The position numbers and the translations under genes are program-made. Source: an uncultured Bacteroides sp. (GTDB lineage Bacteria > Bacteroidota > Bacteroidia > Bacteroidales > Bacteroidaceae). Taken from it: a stretch of 48,708 nucleotides of DNA. Shown in pieces: positions 34,080-43,199 of this stretch (position 1 is its first letter; the number at the start of each line of letters is the position of its first letter). The notes below the pieces were generated by a model that did not search any database, had not been told where the DNA came from, and worked only from the letters and a program-made list of their open reading frames with translations. The stretch lies in assembly GCA_947074275.1 (NCBI GenBank), contig CAMTPA010000017.1, forward strand, positions 1-48,708, written 5' to 3'.

Positions 34080-34712
34080 TTAGAAAGCCACACCGAGTGT
34101 GAAACCGAAGTTGTTCAAACCAGATTCGTTGTATATCAACACATCTTTGCATTTGTTTGAAGCGTAGTTATAGTATATTCCAAGGTGTAAACCAGGACCA
34201 TACGACCAAGGGAATATGTTCAAGCCCACTTCGGGAGATGCGTAGAAGCCCCAAGTTTTATCTCTGGTTTCAAACACATTGTAGTCGGTTGAATATTTGG
34301 CGTAAGACGCACCGAGCTTCACTGCTACATAGGGTTGGAAAGCACCGCCGCGATTGAATTGATAGCGAACAGAAGCACCAAAAGGCAACTGGAAGATGGT
34401 GTGTTGTTGGTCGGTACACAAGCTTTGAGTGTTGCTAAGTTGAAGCACTTGCTTGGGCACATATTTATGAATACTGCTGTAATTCAAGAAAAGGCCTACA
34501 CCGATGTTGTCGGTCACAAAGTAACCACCTTCAAAATTCATACCCCAGCCGCTTGCTTTGTCGGCAAAGTCATTGCCAAGAGGTACATTAAATTTCCAGT
34601 CAACGTTGAAGTAGCCATTGTCTGACATTTGCGCCTTAGCCGGAAGGGCAAAGACAAGAGCAAGAGCCAACACGGCCAATACTCTGGTAGAAATATATTT
34701 TATTGTCTTCAT
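34080..34712 (-). CDS. Small outer-membrane beta-barrel protein
   Basis: A 210-residue protein with a signal peptide (FALPAKA) and about eight alternating strands: GWGMNFEGGYFVTDNIGVGL near 55-74, GASVRYQF near 113, and WGFYASPEVGLNIFPW near 155. The terminal residue is phenylalanine (FTLGVAF), as expected for barrel assembly. Size and pattern fit the OmpX/OmpW-like 'outer membrane protein beta-barrel domain' group. It is 29 bases after the DUF4136 lipoprotein gene and probably co-transcribed with it. Confidence 0.82.
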   Translation of the reverse strand: MKTIKYISTRVLAVLALALVFALPAKAQMSDNGYFNVDWKFNVPLGNDFADKASGWGMNFEGGYFVTDNIGVGLFLNYSSIHKYVPKQVLQLSNTQSLCTDQQHTIFQLPFGASVRYQFNRGGAFQPYVAVKLGASYAKYSTDYNVFETRDKTWGFYASPEVGLNIFPWSYGPGLHLGIYYNYASNKCKDVLIYNESGLNNFGFTLGVAF

Positions 34713-34741
34713 AATTTTCTAAATAATCTGGGTTAGTTGAT

Positions 34742-35371
34742 TCATTTTTTGATGTAAGTTGATTGGGCGAAAGCTTGGTTCACGCCTTTTACTGCCAATG
34801 TCGCATCGATAGAACTTGAGTAAGCAGGTGCTACCATATAAGCTGTCCACCACACAGGTAGTTTGGCTGTTGTGCCTTTGGTTGCCATCAAGTCCACAAT
34901 TTCGGTAATAAATGAATTGGTTGTCAAGCTATAAGTGAGTGAGTATGGATAGTAAAAACCACCACCCCAATAGTTGCCCCAGTAGCCAGGCCAGTAACCG
35001 CCATTACCCCATCCCCAGCTTGGATAGCCATAGTCGGTGAAGTAGTAAGTGCTTTGCACGTAGCTCACTTGTACACCAAGGTCTGCTGCATCTTCGGTTG
35101 CTGCTGCTGTGTATCCAGCTGCTTCCATCTTAGCTTTGATAGCTGCCAAAATCGCTTCAGCTGATGTGCCTGTCAGATATTTGGTTTCATCGCTGCTGCT
35201 CACTACAAGAATGTTTTCTGCCAAATAGTAGGTGCTTGCTTCTGAGAAGTTGGCACTTGTGTCATAACTGGTGTAAACCAAATAGTCATTGTCCAGCTTG
35301 TTTAAGTCAGGGTCTTTTTCGCAAGCAGCGAATGCAAAGACCGCTAATAAAATAGGAATTAATCTCTTCAT
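34742..35371 (-). CDS. DUF4136 lipoprotein
   Basis: A 209-residue lipoprotein (FAFAAC, Cys17) with the DUF4136 plan: DYLVYTSYDTSANFSEASTY near residues 28-47, ILAAIKAKMEAAGYTAA near 78, and a central glycine/tyrosine/tryptophan-rich stretch (about 118-145) with repeated GYW and GNYWGG. A conserved VDLMATKG segment follows near 158. The family is common in Bacteroidota envelopes and has no established function. It precedes the barrel gene, suggesting a lipoprotein/porin-like pair. Confidence 0.87.
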   Translation of the reverse strand: MKRLIPILLAVFAFAACEKDPDLNKLDNDYLVYTSYDTSANFSEASTYYLAENILVVSSSDETKYLTGTSAEAILAAIKAKMEAAGYTAAATEDAADLGVQVSYVQSTYYFTDYGYPSWGWGNGGYWPGYWGNYWGGGFYYPYSLTYSLTTNSFITEIVDLMATKGTTAKLPVWWTAYMVAPAYSSSIDATLAVKGVNQAFAQSTYIKK

Positions 35372-35760
35372 AATCAGTTATAATGTTTAGGTTAAATAAA
35401 AAAGTGCAGGCCTTGGTACCGCGAGGCTTACGATAAAAACAACAACTTCTTTTTTAAAATGTTCGTGGCTTACAGAGCAAAACTGTTAATCATTCTTATA
35501 TTACAAATATCGATTCTTAATATAATCTCTGACTTATTTAAAGCATTTAACTTAAACTTGCAAACAGCTTTGTGCAGGCAGTTTGTTGGCTTTGTGGTTT
35601 GTGCGTGCCGATGTGTTATCTTCTTATCTTCTTGTAGTCCATTTGTTTACATCTTTGTGTTTTGCTTTTGTGCCAGCGTGTAGATGCAAAAAAAGAGCGT
35701 CTGGCTCTGTTGTTGCAGAAAGCCAGACGCTCTTTTATATGTTCTTTTATTCAGAAAACC
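35372..35760. other. 389-base intergenic region
   Basis: No convincing gene. A plus-strand open frame at 35459-35683 is hydrophobic and cysteine-rich with no promoter or homologous pattern, and I left it out. The only clear element is the terminator at 35688-35736. A piece at 35405-35430 (CAGGCCTTGGTACCGCGAGG) faintly recalls repeat family A but does not match its spacing. Confidence 0.55.
35688..35736 (-). terminator. terminator of the glyS-FKBP operon
   Basis: AAAAGAGCGTCTGGCT (35691-35706) and AGCCAGACGCTCTTTT (35721-35736) form a perfect 16-bp stem with a 14-base loop. Read on the minus strand it ends in seven T residues at 35694-35688. It lies 25 bases past the FKBP stop. Confidence 0.93.
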
Positions 35761-36354
35761 TTATTCTTCTTCTTCGGCAGTGAGTGCTATGTTGTTCACA
35801 CGGAATAGCTGCATATCGAATATCAATGTAGAGTATCCTAAAATGCCAGTGCTACCACTTGTTCCATAACCGTAGTTCCAAGGGATGTAAACCTCCCAAC
35901 GTTCGCCCACGGTCATTCGTTGCAATATCTCCCACCAGCCAGTGATGACCGAACCGAAGTAAACACTAAAGGTAGCAGGCGAGTCGAACACGGTGGGCGC
36001 ATTGCCATAAAATCCGTCGAAGCGTTCTCTCAAGATGTTTGTACCTTTATAATATACGTCTACCGTGGTGCTTTGATCCAAAGGACGTTGGTTGGGGTTC
36101 AATACGTAGTCGGGCACCTCGGTCACTGCCTCAAGCTTCTTAAAGAAGATGTAGTCGGCAGGGGCTGTAAGCAAATGGATGCTGTCCAATCCGCCTCTGT
36201 CGGGCTGTGTAGTGAATACATTGTACAAAGAGTCGATGTATGCTTCATTTCGTGATTGCCAATTGTCGTACTTGCTCACCTCTTTCGTTTCCTCGCACGA
36301 GGTAAGGAACAGCAGCAGCAACAGCAACGGTGCTAAAAAGATTTTCTTATTCAT
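35761..36354 (-). CDS. FKBP-type peptidyl-prolyl isomerase lipoprotein
   Basis: A 197-residue lipoprotein (LLFLTSC, Cys20) with one C-terminal FKBP domain (about residues 90-190). Binding-pocket residues seem kept: VDVYYKGTN, FDSPATFSV, VITGWWEILQRMTVGERWEV, the YGYG loop and LIFDMQLF. It would catalyse proline isomerisation or act as a chaperone for envelope proteins in the periplasm. The tail is acidic (TAEEEE). It starts 11 bases after glyS on the same strand. Confidence 0.88.
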   Translation of the reverse strand: MNKKIFLAPLLLLLLFLTSCEETKEVSKYDNWQSRNEAYIDSLYNVFTTQPDRGGLDSIHLLTAPADYIFFKKLEAVTEVPDYVLNPNQRPLDQSTTVDVYYKGTNILRERFDGFYGNAPTVFDSPATFSVYFGSVITGWWEILQRMTVGERWEVYIPWNYGYGTSGSTGILGYSTLIFDMQLFRVNNIALTAEEEE

Positions 36355-36365
36355 TCGTGATTGGT

Positions 36366-37907
36366 TTATTGTAATGTTTTCAACAAAGATGTGATGCTCA
36401 CTCGCTCGGCAATGATGTTGCTCAAGTCGGCTATTGCTACACGCTCTTGTTGCATCGTGTCGCGATTGCGAAGTGTCACACAGTTGTCTTCCAATGTTTG
36501 GTGGTCTACTGTCACACAGTAAGGAGTACCGATAGCGTCTTGGCGGCGGTAGCGTTTTCCGATACTATCTTTCTCGTCGTATTGGCAGTGGAATTGGAAT
36601 TTCAAGCCGTCGATGATTTCGCGTGCTTTTTCGGGTAGTCCGTCTTTTTTCACCAAAGGCATCACGGCAAGTTTTACAGGAGCCAATGCTGCTGGCAACT
36701 TCAGCACCACACGGCTTTCGCCGCTTTCCAGCTTCTCTTCGCAGTATGATGCGCTCACAATGCTAAGGAACATACGGTCTACACCAATCGAGGTTTCGAT
36801 TACGTAAGGCACATACGATTCGTTCACTTCGGGGTCGAAGTATTTAATGTTTTTGCCCGAATATTTTTCGTGTTGGCTCAAGTCGAAATCGGTGCGAGAA
36901 TGGATTCCCTCTACCTCTTTGAAACCAAACGGCATCAAAAATTCGATGTCGGTAGCAGCGTTTGCATAGTGAGCCAATTTATCGTGATCGTGGTAGCGAT
37001 AGTGGTCGTCGCCAAAGCCGAGGGCTTTGTGCCATTTCAAGCGCATCTCTTTCCAGTTTTTAAACCATTCAAGCTCGGTGCCGGGTTTCACGAAAAATTG
37101 CATTTCCATTTGTTCAAACTCGCGCATACGGAAGATGAACTGGCGAGCCACAATCTCGTTGCGGAAAGCCTTACCTATCTGAGCGATGCCGAAAGGCACT
37201 TTCATACGGCCTGTCTTTTGCACGTTGAGGTAGTTCACAAAAATGCCTTGCGCTGTTTCGGGGCGGAGGTATATTTTCATTGCGCCATCGGCGGTAGAAC
37301 CCATATCGGTGCTGAACATCAAGTTGAATTGACGCACCTCTGTCCAGTTTTTAGTACCCGAAATAGGGCAAACAATCTCTTCATCGATGATGATTTGACG
37401 AAGTTCGTCGAGGTTGCTGTCATTCAACGCTTTTGCAAAACGAGCGTGAAGCGCGTCGCGTTTGGCTTGGTTTTCGAGCACACGAGGGTTGGTGCTGCGG
37501 AATTGAGCTTCGTCGAACGATTCGCCAAAACGTTTGGCAGCTTTCGCTACCTCTTTATTCATTTTGTCGTCGTACTTAGCCAGTTGGTCTTCAATAAGCA
37601 CATCGGCACGATAGCGTTTCTTAGAGTCCTTGTTGTCAATCAATGGGTCATTGAAAGCATCTACGTGGCCCGAAGCTTTCCAAATGGTGGGGTGCATAAA
37701 AATGGCAGAGTCGATGCCTACAATGTTTTCGTGGAGCAACACCATACTGTCCCACCAATATTTTTTAATGTTGTTTTTCAGCTCAACACCCATTTGTCCG
37801 TAATCGTATACCGCTCCCAATCCATCGTATATATCACTCGATGGAAATACGAAACCATACTCTTTACAGTGTGATACTAACTTCTTAAAAACATCTTCCT
37901 GTGCCAT
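36366..37907 (-). CDS. glyS: Glycyl-tRNA synthetase (alpha2, single-chain type)
   Basis: Class II synthetase that charges tRNA-Gly; 513 residues, the homodimeric form also found in archaea and eukaryotes. Marks are SSDIYDGLGAVYDYGQMGVE near residue 24, motif 2 FRNEIVARQFIFRMREFEQM near 240, and motif 3 SIGVDRMFLSIVSASY near 365. A C-terminal anticodon-binding domain follows. I use the ATG at 37905-37907 (MAQEDVFKKL), which matches the family N-terminus. An upstream in-frame ATG would add 21 unlikely residues. Confidence 0.96.
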   Translation of the reverse strand: MAQEDVFKKLVSHCKEYGFVFPSSDIYDGLGAVYDYGQMGVELKNNIKKYWWDSMVLLHENIVGIDSAIFMHPTIWKASGHVDAFNDPLIDNKDSKKRYRADVLIEDQLAKYDDKMNKEVAKAAKRFGESFDEAQFRSTNPRVLENQAKRDALHARFAKALNDSNLDELRQIIIDEEIVCPISGTKNWTEVRQFNLMFSTDMGSTADGAMKIYLRPETAQGIFVNYLNVQKTGRMKVPFGIAQIGKAFRNEIVARQFIFRMREFEQMEMQFFVKPGTELEWFKNWKEMRLKWHKALGFGDDHYRYHDHDKLAHYANAATDIEFLMPFGFKEVEGIHSRTDFDLSQHEKYSGKNIKYFDPEVNESYVPYVIETSIGVDRMFLSIVSASYCEEKLESGESRVVLKLPAALAPVKLAVMPLVKKDGLPEKAREIIDGLKFQFHCQYDEKDSIGKRYRRQDAIGTPYCVTVDHQTLEDNCVTLRNRDTMQQERVAIADLSNIIAERVSITSLLKTLQ

Positions 37908-38203
37908 TTCGATAATGTGATTTACGTGTTCGGAAGCGTGGTGGCTCTTGGCGCATCGCTTCTGCAACACTATGTTTTACTTTTCTAATTTATATTTACT
38001 CACACATTTTTTTGCTGCAAACCTCTGTTTTTGCAGCAATTTAAAAACGTTGTGTCAAACGTTCATATTTATGCCGCCAACTGTTAACGTGTATTCGGTT
38101 GGCTGTTAACATTCCATTTAGCAATTGTTTGCTGTTCATAAAGCATTCGTTTGCAACACGATAGAAACTTGTGAAACTTTTATTGAATCAACCTGCTTAT
38201 TTC

Positions 38204-38225
38204 CTAATACATAGAAGTGTATTAG
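38204..38225. repeat. inverted repeat upstream of the topoisomerase promoter
   Basis: CTAATACA (38204-38211) and TGTATTAG (38218-38225) are exact inverted copies separated by six bases. Position about 58 bases before the -7 element suits an operator, but nothing identifies a binding protein. Confidence 0.45.
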
Positions 38226-38282
38226 CTTGTTAGCACTTCATAAATAATGCGCAAAGTAAATGATTTTTTTGCAGATAATTTG

Positions 38283-38290
38283 TATTTTTG
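38283..38290 (+). promoter_or_regulatory. candidate -7 promoter element for the topoisomerase gene
   Basis: TATTTTTG matches TAnnTTTG, 70 bases before the ATG at 38361. A TTTG at 38268-38271 is too close to be the -33 partner. Confidence 0.45.
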
Positions 38291-38360
38291 CCTTCACATC
38301 ATCTAATAAATGGTGTAAAAAAGATAATTTGTTGTTAAAACAAGAGGAATATAGACCACT

Positions 38361-41024
38361 ATGAGTGACGAGATTAACGAAATACCTGAAGAACACTCCG
38401 ACTACAAACCGGCAGACACCCACAATGAAAACGTGAAGCATCAGCTCACTGGTATGTATCAAAGCTGGTTTTTAGACTATGCCTCGTACGTGATATTGGA
38501 ACGAGCCGTGCCACACGTGATGGATGGATTGAAACCTGTTCAGCGACGCATTCTCCACTCTATGAAACGCCTTGATGATGGGCGTTACAATAAAGTGGCA
38601 AACATTGTAGGGCACACGATGCAGTTTCACCCACACGGCGATGCCTCCATTGGCGATGCGTTGGTACAATTGGGCCAAAAAGACCTGCTTGTGGATTGTC
38701 AGGGAAACTGGGGTAACATATTGACGGGCGATGGTGCAGCGGCTTCCCGTTACATCGAGGCTCGTCTGTCTAAGTTTGCGCTCGATGTGGTGTTCAATCC
38801 TAAAACCACCGAGTGGAAGCTCTCTTATGATGGTAGAAACAAAGAACCTATCACTCTGCCCGTGAAGTTTCCTTTGCTTTTGGCACAAGGGGTAGAGGGA
38901 ATTGCGGTGGGTTTGTCGTCCAAAATATTGCCTCACAACTTCAACGAACTGTGCGATGCTGCTATCAGCCACCTCAACAACGAAGAGTTTAAGATTTATC
39001 CCGATTTTCAAACGGGTGGATCTATCGACGTGTCCAAATACAACGACGGCGAACGAGGCGGCAGTGTAAAGATTCGTTCCACAATAAGCAAGGTAGACAA
39101 CAAGACCCTTGCCATTACCGAAATTCCTTATGGAAAAACCACCTCGTCGGTGATTGAGTCGATACTAAAAGCGGTAGATAAAGGTAAGATAAAAATACGC
39201 AAAGTAGACGACAATACTTCAGCCAACGTAGAGATATTGATTCACTTGGCACCCGGTGTGTCATCGGATAAAACCATTGATGCCCTGTATGCTTTTACCG
39301 ACTGCGAGGTGAGCATATCGCCCAATTGCTGCGTGATTGACGATAATAAACCTCACTTCTTGAACGTGAGTGAAGTGCTTCGCAAATCGGCCGAAAACAC
39401 ATTGGCACTTTTGCGGTTGGAGTTGGAGATACGCAAAGGCGAATTGCTCGAAGCGCTTCACTTTGCATCGCTCGAAAAAATATTTATCGAAGAACGTATC
39501 TACAAAGACAAAGAGTTTGAACAATCGAAAGATATGGATGCTGCTTGTGCTCATATCGATAGTCGTTTGACACCCTATTATCCGCAATTTATCCGCGAGG
39601 TGACCAAAGAAGATATACTTCGACTGATGGAGATAAAGATGGGGCGCATCTTGAAATTCAACTCCGACAAGGCTGATGAGTTTATTGCCAAAACGAAAGG
39701 AGAGGTTGCCGAGATAGACAACCACTTGGAGCACATCGTGGCATACACTACCGACTGGTTTAAAATGCTGAAAGAGAAGTATGGCAAGAATTTTCCACGC
39801 CGCACCGAACTACGCAATTTCGATACCATTGAGGTGACCAAGGTGGTAGAAGCCAACGAAAAACTGTATATCAATCGTGACGAAGGGTTTATCGGCACTT
39901 CATTGAAAAAAGATGAGTTTGTGGCGAACTGCTCCGATTTGGATGATGTGATAATCTTCTTCCGAAACGGAAAGTATATGATAACTCCGGTAGCCGACAA
40001 GAAGTTTGTAGGCAAAAACATCTTGTACATCAATATATTTAAGAAAAACGACAAACGTACCATTTACAACGTGACTTATCGCGATGGGAAAGAGGGGACA
40101 ACCTACATCAAACGCTTTGCGGTGACTGGGGTGGTGCGCGACCGTGAATATGACATTACGATGGGCACGGCCGACTCACGCATTACTTACTTTTCGGCAA
40201 ATCCCAACGGAGAAGCTGAGGTTATCAAGATAACTTTGAAACCCAATCCGCGTGTACGCCGCATTGTGTTCGATCGCGATTTTAGTGAAATAACAATCAA
40301 AGGCAGACAAGCGCAAGGAGTGATTCTCACCCGCTTGCCTGTGCATAAAATTACGTTGAAACAACGAGGAGGCTCTACGCTTGGCGGACGAAAAGTGTGG
40401 TTCGACCGGGATGTGCTGCGTCTCAACTACGATGGGCGAGGTGAGTTCTTGGGTGAGTTTCAGAGTGACGACTCCATTTTGGTGGTGCTCAACAACGGTG
40501 AGTTTTATACCACCAATTTTGATGTGAGCAATCATTATGAAAACAACATCAGCATCATCGAGAAGTTTGAACCCAACAAGGTGTGGACAGCCACTTTATT
40601 TGATGCCGACCAGCAAAACTTCCCCTACTTGAAACGCTTCTGTTTTGAAGGCTCCATTCGCAAACAAAGCTATATGGGCGAAAATAAAAACAATCGCCTC
40701 ATATTGCTTACCGATGAATGTTATCCACGCTTTGAGGTGATATTTGGTGGTCACGACAGCTTCCGCGATCCGCTTGTCATAGATGGTGAGGAGTTTATCG
40801 CAATAAAAGGTTTCAAAGCAAAAGGCAAGCGAATCACCACTTATGCGATTGAGACAATCAATGAACTGGAACCCGTGAAATTTGCTCAACCCGAATCTGA
40901 TTCGGAATCGGCTCACGACGAAGAGTTTGAAAACGTAGACCCTGACAGAGATAAAAGCGACGAAGATATAATTGACGAAATGACAGGTCAGATGAATATT
41001 GGCTTTAAAGAAGAAGGCGAATGA
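38361..41024 (+). CDS. parC: Type IIA topoisomerase subunit A, probably topoisomerase IV (ParC)
   Basis: The DNA-cleaving subunit, 887 residues. The breakage-reunion domain has RAVPHVMDGLKPVQRRIL near 48, the helix HPHGDASIGDALVQLGQKDL near 92, and the catalytic tyrosine Tyr131 in AASRYIEARLSKFA. The C-terminal beta-pinwheel lacks the GyrA-box (QRRGGKG), having KQRGGSTLGGRKVWF instead, which favours ParC over GyrA. At the quinolone-contact Ser position of E. coli ParC (HPHGDS) an alanine stands here. The tail is very acidic (~residues 840-887). Its stop overlaps the next gene's start by four bases. Confidence 0.9.
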   Translation: MSDEINEIPEEHSDYKPADTHNENVKHQLTGMYQSWFLDYASYVILERAVPHVMDGLKPVQRRILHSMKRLDDGRYNKVANIVGHTMQFHPHGDASIGDALVQLGQKDLLVDCQGNWGNILTGDGAAASRYIEARLSKFALDVVFNPKTTEWKLSYDGRNKEPITLPVKFPLLLAQGVEGIAVGLSSKILPHNFNELCDAAISHLNNEEFKIYPDFQTGGSIDVSKYNDGERGGSVKIRSTISKVDNKTLAITEIPYGKTTSSVIESILKAVDKGKIKIRKVDDNTSANVEILIHLAPGVSSDKTIDALYAFTDCEVSISPNCCVIDDNKPHFLNVSEVLRKSAENTLALLRLELEIRKGELLEALHFASLEKIFIEERIYKDKEFEQSKDMDAACAHIDSRLTPYYPQFIREVTKEDILRLMEIKMGRILKFNSDKADEFIAKTKGEVAEIDNHLEHIVAYTTDWFKMLKEKYGKNFPRRTELRNFDTIEVTKVVEANEKLYINRDEGFIGTSLKKDEFVANCSDLDDVIIFFRNGKYMITPVADKKFVGKNILYINIFKKNDKRTIYNVTYRDGKEGTTYIKRFAVTGVVRDREYDITMGTADSRITYFSANPNGEAEVIKITLKPNPRVRRIVFDRDFSEITIKGRQAQGVILTRLPVHKITLKQRGGSTLGGRKVWFDRDVLRLNYDGRGEFLGEFQSDDSILVVLNNGEFYTTNFDVSNHYENNISIIEKFEPNKVWTATLFDADQQNFPYLKRFCFEGSIRKQSYMGENKNNRLILLTDECYPRFEVIFGGHDSFRDPLVIDGEEFIAIKGFKAKGKRITTYAIETINELEPVKFAQPESDSESAHDEEFENVDPDRDKSDEDIIDEMTGQMNIGFKEEGE

Positions 41025-41884
41025 AAAAACAAACCTGTATAATAATCCTCCTCATCGGGTGGCTTTTGTTTGGCTCTCAAAGTCCAGCAACTGCACAAAC
41101 AGACACTTTGAAAGCCAATCGCTACATCACCCGAGCCACGCTATACGGTGCAGGTTTCACCAATGTGTACGACACCTATTTATCGCCTCAAGAGTATAAA
41201 GGGGTGGAGTTTAGGCTATCTCGTGAAACGATGCGTATGACAAAATTGCTGGACGGCAATGTGTCGGTACAGAATTTGCTACAAGTAGATGTGAGTTATA
41301 CGCACAACCGGGTGCAAAACAACAATCAGTTCACTGGAATGATAAATTGGAATTATGGGTTGCATTATCAGTTTCGTATTACTCCTCAATTTAAAATATT
41401 GGCTGGTGCGCTGATTGATACAAACTTAGGTTTCATTTACAACCTGCGGAATACCAACAATCCAGCTTCGGCGCGAGCGTTTGTCAATCTCGATGCTTCG
41501 GCAATGGCTATTTGGCACACGCGCATCAAGAACTATCCGCTGACGCTGCGCTATCAAGCCAACTTGCCCTTTGTGGGAGCTATGTTTTCGCCACACTACG
41601 GACAGTCGTACTATGAGATATTTTCATTGGGCAATAGCAGTGGGGTGGTGCAGTTCACCTCTTTCCACAACCAACCATCGCTCAGGCAGTTTCTATCGGT
41701 CGATTTCCCGATACGCTACGCCAAGATGCGCATTGCTTATGTGGCCGACCTTCAGCAGTCGGATGTAAATGGACTTCAGACTCACGTCTACTCTCATATC
41801 TTTATGATAGGCTTTGTGAAAGAGCTTTATCAGCTTAGAACTAAAAATGGCTCGGTGCTTCCACCATCGATTAGCGCATACTAA
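41021..41884 (+). CDS. DUF3316 outer-membrane-type protein
   Basis: A 287-residue exported protein (signal peptide ending SPATAQ) with a beta-barrel-like pattern of alternating strands, for example INWNYGLHYQFRITPQFKIL near 108-127, and a run of SLRQFLSVDFPIRYAKMRIA near 223. It fits the DUF3316 family of Bacteroidota, whose function is unknown. The ATGA overlap with the topoisomerase stop means the two are translated from one mRNA, an odd pairing of a DNA enzyme and an envelope protein. Confidence 0.8.
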   Translation: MKKQTCIIILLIGWLLFGSQSPATAQTDTLKANRYITRATLYGAGFTNVYDTYLSPQEYKGVEFRLSRETMRMTKLLDGNVSVQNLLQVDVSYTHNRVQNNNQFTGMINWNYGLHYQFRITPQFKILAGALIDTNLGFIYNLRNTNNPASARAFVNLDASAMAIWHTRIKNYPLTLRYQANLPFVGAMFSPHYGQSYYEIFSLGNSSGVVQFTSFHNQPSLRQFLSVDFPIRYAKMRIAYVADLQQSDVNGLQTHVYSHIFMIGFVKELYQLRTKNGSVLPPSISAY

Positions 41885-41933
41885 AAAATCACAAGGTTGA
41901 TTTTAGTGGAGTGTTACTCATTATTAAAAAAAT

Positions 41934-42944
41934 ATGAAGTTAAAGAAACAATACTATCTCTACTTACTATTCATTCTTCCTTTTTTCACTTCCTGCATTC
42001 GCGAAGAGGTGTATTCTAACGACCCTTATGGGAATTTCGATCAGCTTTGGTCTATCATAGACGAAAAGTATTGCTATCTCGATTATAAGAACATCGACTG
42101 GGAAGCTATGCGTGTAAAATATCGCCAACGGCTGACCGATGATATGAGCAAGGAAAATCTGTTTGAAGTGATGGACAGTATGCTATACCAGCTCAAAGAC
42201 GGGCACGTCAACCTTTCATCAGCTTTCAACCAAACACGGTATGATTTCTGGTCGGATAGCCCGCGCAACTTTGTTGAGTCTATTATCGAAGGCAATCGAT
42301 ATTTGGGTACAGATTATCGTAGAGCAGCAGGCTTAAAATATAAGATACTCGATGATAACATTGGCTATATCTATTATGGTAGCTTTTCATATCCCATAGG
42401 CGATGGAAATATAAACGAAGTGCTCTCTTATCTTGCCGTTTGTAGTGGGCTTATCATTGATGTTCGCCAAAATGGTGGTGGCAATCTTTCGTACTCCGAC
42501 AAACTTGCATCCCGTTTCACGAACGAAAAAGTGCTCACGGGCTATATTCGCCATAAAACAGGAGCGGCACACGATGCTTTTTCCGAACCTTATCCCATCT
42601 ATTTAGAGACTTCCAATCACTTGCGGTGGCAAAAGCCCGTGGTGGTGCTCACCAATCGACACTCATATAGCGCAACAAACGATTTTGTGAGCCAGATGCG
42701 TATCTTGCCCAATGTGACTACGATGGGCGACACAACAGGTGGAGGGTCGGGCATGCCGTTCACCTCTGAGCTGCCCAATGGTTGGGGCATCCGCTTCTCG
42801 GCAAGTCCCCATTTCGATAATCAGATGCAGCACACCGAGTTTGGGATAGAACCTCATATAAAGGTGGATATGGATAGAGACGATATGCACGATGGCATAG
42901 ATACAATCATCGAAACAGCCCGTCAATATTTGGCCGTTCAATAA
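41934..42944 (+). CDS. S41-family peptidase lipoprotein
   Basis: A 336-residue lipoprotein (LPFFTSC, Cys21) of the C-terminal-processing/tricorn-core protease group. It has an N-terminal helical domain with LYQLKDGHVNL near residue 82, then the protease core: GLIIDVRQNGGGNLSYSDKL near 174 and TNRHSYSATNDFVSQMR near 240, where Ser246 is the likely nucleophile. No PDZ domain is evident between them, so it is smaller than classical CtpA. It lies 49 bases after the DUF3316 gene and may belong to the same transcript. Confidence 0.87.
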   Translation: MKLKKQYYLYLLFILPFFTSCIREEVYSNDPYGNFDQLWSIIDEKYCYLDYKNIDWEAMRVKYRQRLTDDMSKENLFEVMDSMLYQLKDGHVNLSSAFNQTRYDFWSDSPRNFVESIIEGNRYLGTDYRRAAGLKYKILDDNIGYIYYGSFSYPIGDGNINEVLSYLAVCSGLIIDVRQNGGGNLSYSDKLASRFTNEKVLTGYIRHKTGAAHDAFSEPYPIYLETSNHLRWQKPVVVLTNRHSYSATNDFVSQMRILPNVTTMGDTTGGGSGMPFTSELPNGWGIRFSASPHFDNQMQHTEFGIEPHIKVDMDRDDMHDGIDTIIETARQYLAVQ

Positions 42945-42980
42945 AATATTTGCGTAGATGCGATTTTTTATTCCTAAAAG

Positions 42981-43011
42981 TTTGCAGATATAGAAAATGT
43001 GCCTATCTTTG
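42981..43011 (+). promoter_or_regulatory. tRNA-Leu promoter
   Basis: TTTG (42981-42984) and TATCTTTG (43004-43011) are exactly 19 bases apart, a textbook Bacteroidota promoter. It predicts a primary transcript starting about 28 bases before the mature tRNA. Confidence 0.85.
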
Positions 43012-43043
43012 CACCGCTAAACAAAAGAATAACATTCGCGTTT

Positions 43044-43125
43044 GCGGCTGTGGCGTAATTGGTAGCCGCGCCAGACTTAGGATCTGGTGTCTCGCGACGT
43101 GGGGGTTCGAGTCCCTTCAGCCGCA
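43044..43125 (+). tRNA. tRNA-Leu, anticodon UAG
   Basis: An 82-base class II tRNA. The acceptor stem GCGGCTG pairs with CAGCCGC, with discriminator A at 43125. The anticodon arm CCAGA-CTTAGGA-TCTGG places TAG at the anticodon. A long variable arm and a GGTTCGAGTCC T-arm follow, as expected for tRNA-Leu. The CCA end is not encoded. Confidence 0.96.
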
Positions 43126-43129
43126 CAGA

Positions 43130-43177
43130 AAAAGCTTTTAAATACTGATAATAAGGTATTTAGAAGCTTTTCTTTTT
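43130..43177 (+). terminator. tRNA-Leu terminator
   Basis: AAAAGCTTTTAAATAC at 43130-43145 pairs with GTATTTAGAAGCTTTT (43156-43171) with one wobble, around a 10-base loop, and is followed by CTTTTT. It starts five bases after the tRNA. Confidence 0.85.
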
Positions 43178-43199
43178 AGGTGTTGCCACCTAATTCTAA

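Larger units (their letters stand above)
37908..38360. other. 453-base divergent region between glyS and the topoisomerase gene
   Basis: No gene seen. It is A+T-rich and holds the topoisomerase -7 element, an inverted repeat at 38204-38225, and two copies of CTGTTAAC near 38080-38115 whose first copy sits inside a CCAAC/GTTGG inverted repeat. No confident glyS promoter was found. Confidence 0.55.

Noticed and set aside
35459-35683. Plus-strand open frame of 74 codons in the intergenic region
   Set aside because: Its composition is hydrophobic and cysteine-rich in A+T-rich DNA, with no promoter element or recognisable pattern. It runs up to the terminator of the opposite-strand operon.
38361-41024. 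Calling this gene gyrA
   Set aside because: The C-terminal GyrA-box is absent, so ParC is the better name, although Bacteroidota proteins of this type are often labelled only as gyrase/topoisomerase IV subunit A.
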